Positions 60,994 through 64,000 of a DNA stretch of 64,000 nt are shown here, piece after piece. The notes under the pieces are model-generated. The model was not told where the DNA came from, made no database searches, and was given only the letters and a program-made list of their open reading frames with translations. The position numbers and the translations under genes are program-made. Every line of letters begins with the position of its first letter. Positions within the stretch are counted from its first letter, which is position 1. Origin of the DNA: Austropuccinia psidii (Eukaryota; Basidiomycota; Pucciniomycetes; Pucciniales; Sphaerophragmiaceae). The DNA is taken from positions 1,986,999 through 2,050,998 of the forward strand of contig JALGQZ010000015.1 in assembly GCA_023105745.1 (NCBI GenBank). Reading direction: 5' to 3'.

Positions 60994-63018
60994 TGTAAGG
61001 TTTGACTATGAAACAATAAGTAAAAATTACTAATTTATTACTTATTGTACTCTGAATGTCCTTATAATTAAAATAAATAAGATTAAAATAATAATAATAA
61101 TAAGGAAATATTATTATTATGGCGTAAAAATATTATATTATTAAATAAATATAATAATATAAATTAATATTATATGAAATTATAATATTATAAATAATAT
61201 ATTAATATAAAATAATTAATATATTATAAAGCTCTTTATTATTGTTACCAACAAATAATAAAGGCGTAAAAAACTGTTTTTTATAAATAAAAAACAATTA
61301 ATAACAATAATATTACTAATATTAAAGTTATATATTAATATAAATACTATTTATATTAATTAAGAATTATTAAGAGTAATAATAAGAGAGAAATTATTAT
61401 AATAAGATGAAATAACCTACTTTTAACACTTAAAATAATAATTTTGAGATATTTTACGCCAAAAGAATATAATACAACTTTTTCAAATTGTATTTACAAT
61501 AAAAAATAAAGAAAATTACTAAATTTCTTGATTTTACGTGGAAATGAGTTTATAGAGAGATTTATATCAAAAACAATTAAAGAATTGATTTAATCACGTA
61601 AAAATAGTGATTAATATTAAGATGGCCTTTGGTCTTTAATAATATAAGAGTTTTATATATAAAGAATAAAGAAATTACCTTTTATTTAATTGATTTAATG
61701 TTTTTGATGCGTCTGAGGGGAAAATAGAGTAAAAAGAGCTCTATTTATAGTAAATACCTCCCTCCTAGAGTCCAGTAGGCTTCTAGTAGACGTGTACTGA
61801 TCATATCCACTGGAATTGATCAATATTTTAAGGTTTGAGGGTGATTACATCATGATCAAACCATATTACATCATTATTACACCATTTTTTAGAGTTATCA
61901 CTATAACTCTAAGTTTGATGACATCAGAGGCTTGGCAGAACCCCAAATTTCGTGGATTTTATTATTTTTAATCCTAAACTAATAGTATTCACCAATTTTA
62001 TCACTCTTAAGACTGTTAAACTTAAATTAAGGTTACAGTATGTGATCATAACTGCTCAAATTAAGCTCAAACTTTGATCCTCAATATCTTTTCAGATTTA
62101 CACGCTACAGAAATTCAGAGAGTGAATTCTGATAGCCTGACATAACCTTATTATGCTGCCAAGAGCCTTTCATTACATCATCAAAACTCTAATTTTGATG
62201 ATTTTTCTTGTAACTCATCTTTTCTGTCGAAATTTAATATTTTAAACTTCAAACCTTGATTTCAGGGGGTTATACCCTGAATTTAATAATAAAAATTACA
62301 TCATTCTTCACGAATGAACTAGGAGAATCCAACTGTATATTTTTTTTAAGTTTGGAACACTTTTACAACAAAGTGGTCAACAGCTCTGTTGATTTTTATC
62401 AATAATTCATCATAGGTTTTAACCTTGTTTATAATTAGTAAAATAAAGTTCATATCTGTGTTCTTACAGTAATTACGTGGTAACTTTATTTTTGATTCAT
62501 CATTCTATCATGTATAGTTTAGAAGATATTAGCTATGATCCTTGAATATATGCGTTGACCAAAAAAGTGCATATATTCAGGATAATTCCTTAAGTATTAA
62601 CATTGGAAATTAGCTTATTAATTGTTTTATGTGTGGATTTTCATGGGGAATCCACTGGTACAATTCATTTCACATGTTGTTTCATTAGTTCTTGAGATAA
62701 ATAAGGTTTTGTGGTTTTTATAAGGTATTATACCTTATAATTCCTTAAATATTGACTTTACAGATATGCCATAAAGGTGGTATATGTGTATTTTTCCATG
62801 GGGAATCCAATGGTATAATTTATTTTACATGTTGATTCATTGGTTTTTAAGTTAAACCAGTTTATATACCAATTGATGGTATTTTTTGTATATTTAAGTA
62901 ATTATTCTTAATGTATATTTATTCTAAGTAATTTTAATATAATTATATTAAAGTTATAATTATTCTGATTCTTTTTTGTGACCTTATTGGGTATGTGGTC
63001 ATATCTCAAAGGCTCACA
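60994..63018 (-). repeat. 5' LTR of element F
   Basis: 2025 bp; same edges as the 3' copy. TATA-like box on the minus strand at 61742-61749. Confidence 0.92.
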
Positions 63019-63023
63019 ATAAG
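63019..63023. repeat. Target-site duplication of element F, right copy
   Basis: ATAAG, matching 52310-52314; G's pol resumes directly after it. Confidence 0.9.
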
Positions 63024-64000
63024 GCATCCAGAAGAGTAGCTAGGCGGGCCGGCAGTAAGTGATTGAGGAATGGAATTCAGCCCAGTGGGCTTGACGGCGA
63101 GTAGGACTTTGGAGGACATGAAGTATTGAAGGGAAGAGTGATTGGTGAGAACTTCAAAAGGGGAAGAAAGAGACAGGAGAAAAGCCCTCCAGCGCTTGAG
63201 AGCCCAGACTATGCCAGGGAGTTCCTTGTCATGAATCTCATAGTTGAGCTCTGCCGGGATACGCTTGTGGCTGTCGAATGCGATGGGATGTTTTCCTGAG
63301 TCAGAGACCTGACTCAGTACAGCACCCAAGGCATAATTGGATGCATCGGTCTCTACAATGGTGGGTAGAGAAGGATTGGAGCGGTGGTGAAAGCCACTTT
63401 GAGTTGGTGAAACTGACTAAGAGCTTCCTCATTGAGGGGGAAACGGGAATCTTTCTTGAGGAAACTGGTGAGTGAACTGATCTTCTTTGAATAATTCTTG
63501 ACGAAATGGCGGTAGAAATTGGAGAAGCCAAGGAAGGATTGGAGAGCCTTCAGGTTTCTTGGAGGTGGCCAATTGAGAATCTGCTGCACTTTTGCTTTGT
63601 CCATCTTGAGGCCTTCAGAAGAAACAACATAACCAAGATATTCCACACTAGAAACATGAAAGAGGCACTTTGAAGCCTTAGAAAAAAGGTTATTGGCTCT
63701 GAGTATGGAAAGAACAGTGTACACATGAGTGACATGTTCTTCCTCATATTTGGAAAAGACCATAATGTCATCCACATAAACCACAACATAAACATCAAGC
63801 AGATCTTGGAAAATATCATTGAGAAGATTCTGAAAGCAGGCAGGAGAATTGGTGAGCCCAAATGGAATAACCAAGTACTCAAAACTGCCATATTTAGTTC
63901 CGAAGCATGTCAAATGTTCATCACCCTCCTTGATTCTGAGCAGGTTATCTGCACCATGCAAATCAATCTTAAAGAAGAAGAAGATCCATTGAAAACATTG
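63024..64000 (-). pseudogene. pol of element G: RT and RNase H, continuing beyond the window
   Basis: The main frame (63961-63353) encodes the RT palm with FGLTNSPACFQNL, intact active site YVDDIMVFSK (about 63785-63755) and the thumb/connection (SVEYLGYVVSSEGLKMDK, LQSFLGFSNFYRHFVKNYSK). After APILLYPPL the frame breaks through a small deletion before the RNase H start (VETDASNYALG). RNase H continues in 63340-63006 (GAVLSQVSDSGKHP, EIHDKELPGIVWALKRW) until another shift near 63080. The frame then heads to PDAL, where element F is inserted. The upstream part of RT lies beyond 64000. Confidence 0.87.

Larger units (their letters stand above)
52315..63018 (-). mobile_element. Element F: chromovirus of the C family, inverted relative to C, inactivated
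   Basis: 10.7 kb, with LTRs of 2026 and 2025 bp that differ at about 25-30 positions by eye (a little over 1%), the same primer-binding site as C, and an exact ATAAG duplication. Its proteins are nearly the same as C's but the gag-pol frame is broken. It is inserted in pol of element G. Confidence 0.93.
25281..64000 (-). mobile_element. Element G: Ty3/gypsy chromovirus of the A family, partial and interrupted
   Basis: The plus-strand order is 3' LTR (25281-49934, split by E), 3' UTR, pol end (50712-52314), element F, and the pol start side (63024-64000), continuing beyond the window. Across F the frame resumes in DALSRWDDVYPERG, with F's ATAAG duplication lying inside it; element A shows the uninterrupted version near 5655. 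G is less decayed than A but carries nonsense codons and a small deletion. Confidence 0.85.

Overview
The window looks like repeat-packed, AT-rich intergenic DNA of a basidiomycete rust fungus (Pucciniales). The gag and pol proteins closely resemble the Ty3/gypsy families I know from rust genomes, especially Austropuccinia psidii; this is recognition from memory, not a search. I see no convincing single-copy host gene, no rRNA or tRNA, and no CRISPR array. Nearly all of the 64 kb is transposable elements inserted into one another.

Layout: (1) 1-1882 holds the broken 3' end of a Mutator-like (MULE) transposase gene that runs into an OTU cysteine-protease domain, followed by a short tandem repeat and a perfect hairpin. 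(2) 2628-4402 is a truncated LTR. (3) Element A is a degenerate minus-strand Ty3/gypsy element with pol at 4403-7614, gag at 21572-23021 and an LTR at 23758-25280. A solo LTR (7615-21566) sits between its gag and protease. That LTR contains a second LTR (R1), and R1 contains element C (9490-20181, plus strand), an intact young chromovirus. (4) Element G starts at 25281 (minus strand, same family as A) and runs off the right edge. Its 3' LTR contains element E (26768-49885). E's own LTR contains element D (27701-37960), and E's gag contains an unrelated solo LTR (44217-45654). G's pol is split by element F (52315-63018), an inverted near-copy of C. Exact or near-exact 5-bp target-site duplications support six of these insertions, and uninterrupted versions of several target sites survive elsewhere in the window.

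C, D, E and F belong to one chromovirus lineage. They share TGTGAGCC...CTTACA LTR ends and a primer-binding site. Where intact, they have a single Gag-Pol frame in the order gag, CCHC knuckle, protease, RT, RNase H, integrase, GPF, chromodomain.

The most unusual feature is a second, spliced reading frame overlapping the 5' end of gag in these elements. Three exons with matching phase-1 introns of about 63-87 nt can be joined in C (about 255 residues) and D (about 286 residues). They are also recognisable in F and, frameshifted, in E. The first intron contains the Gag-Pol ATG, so splicing would switch the RNA from Gag-Pol to the other protein. In its most conserved block, most of the differences between families are silent or conservative in this second frame but change amino acids in gag. 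I recognise no domain in it.
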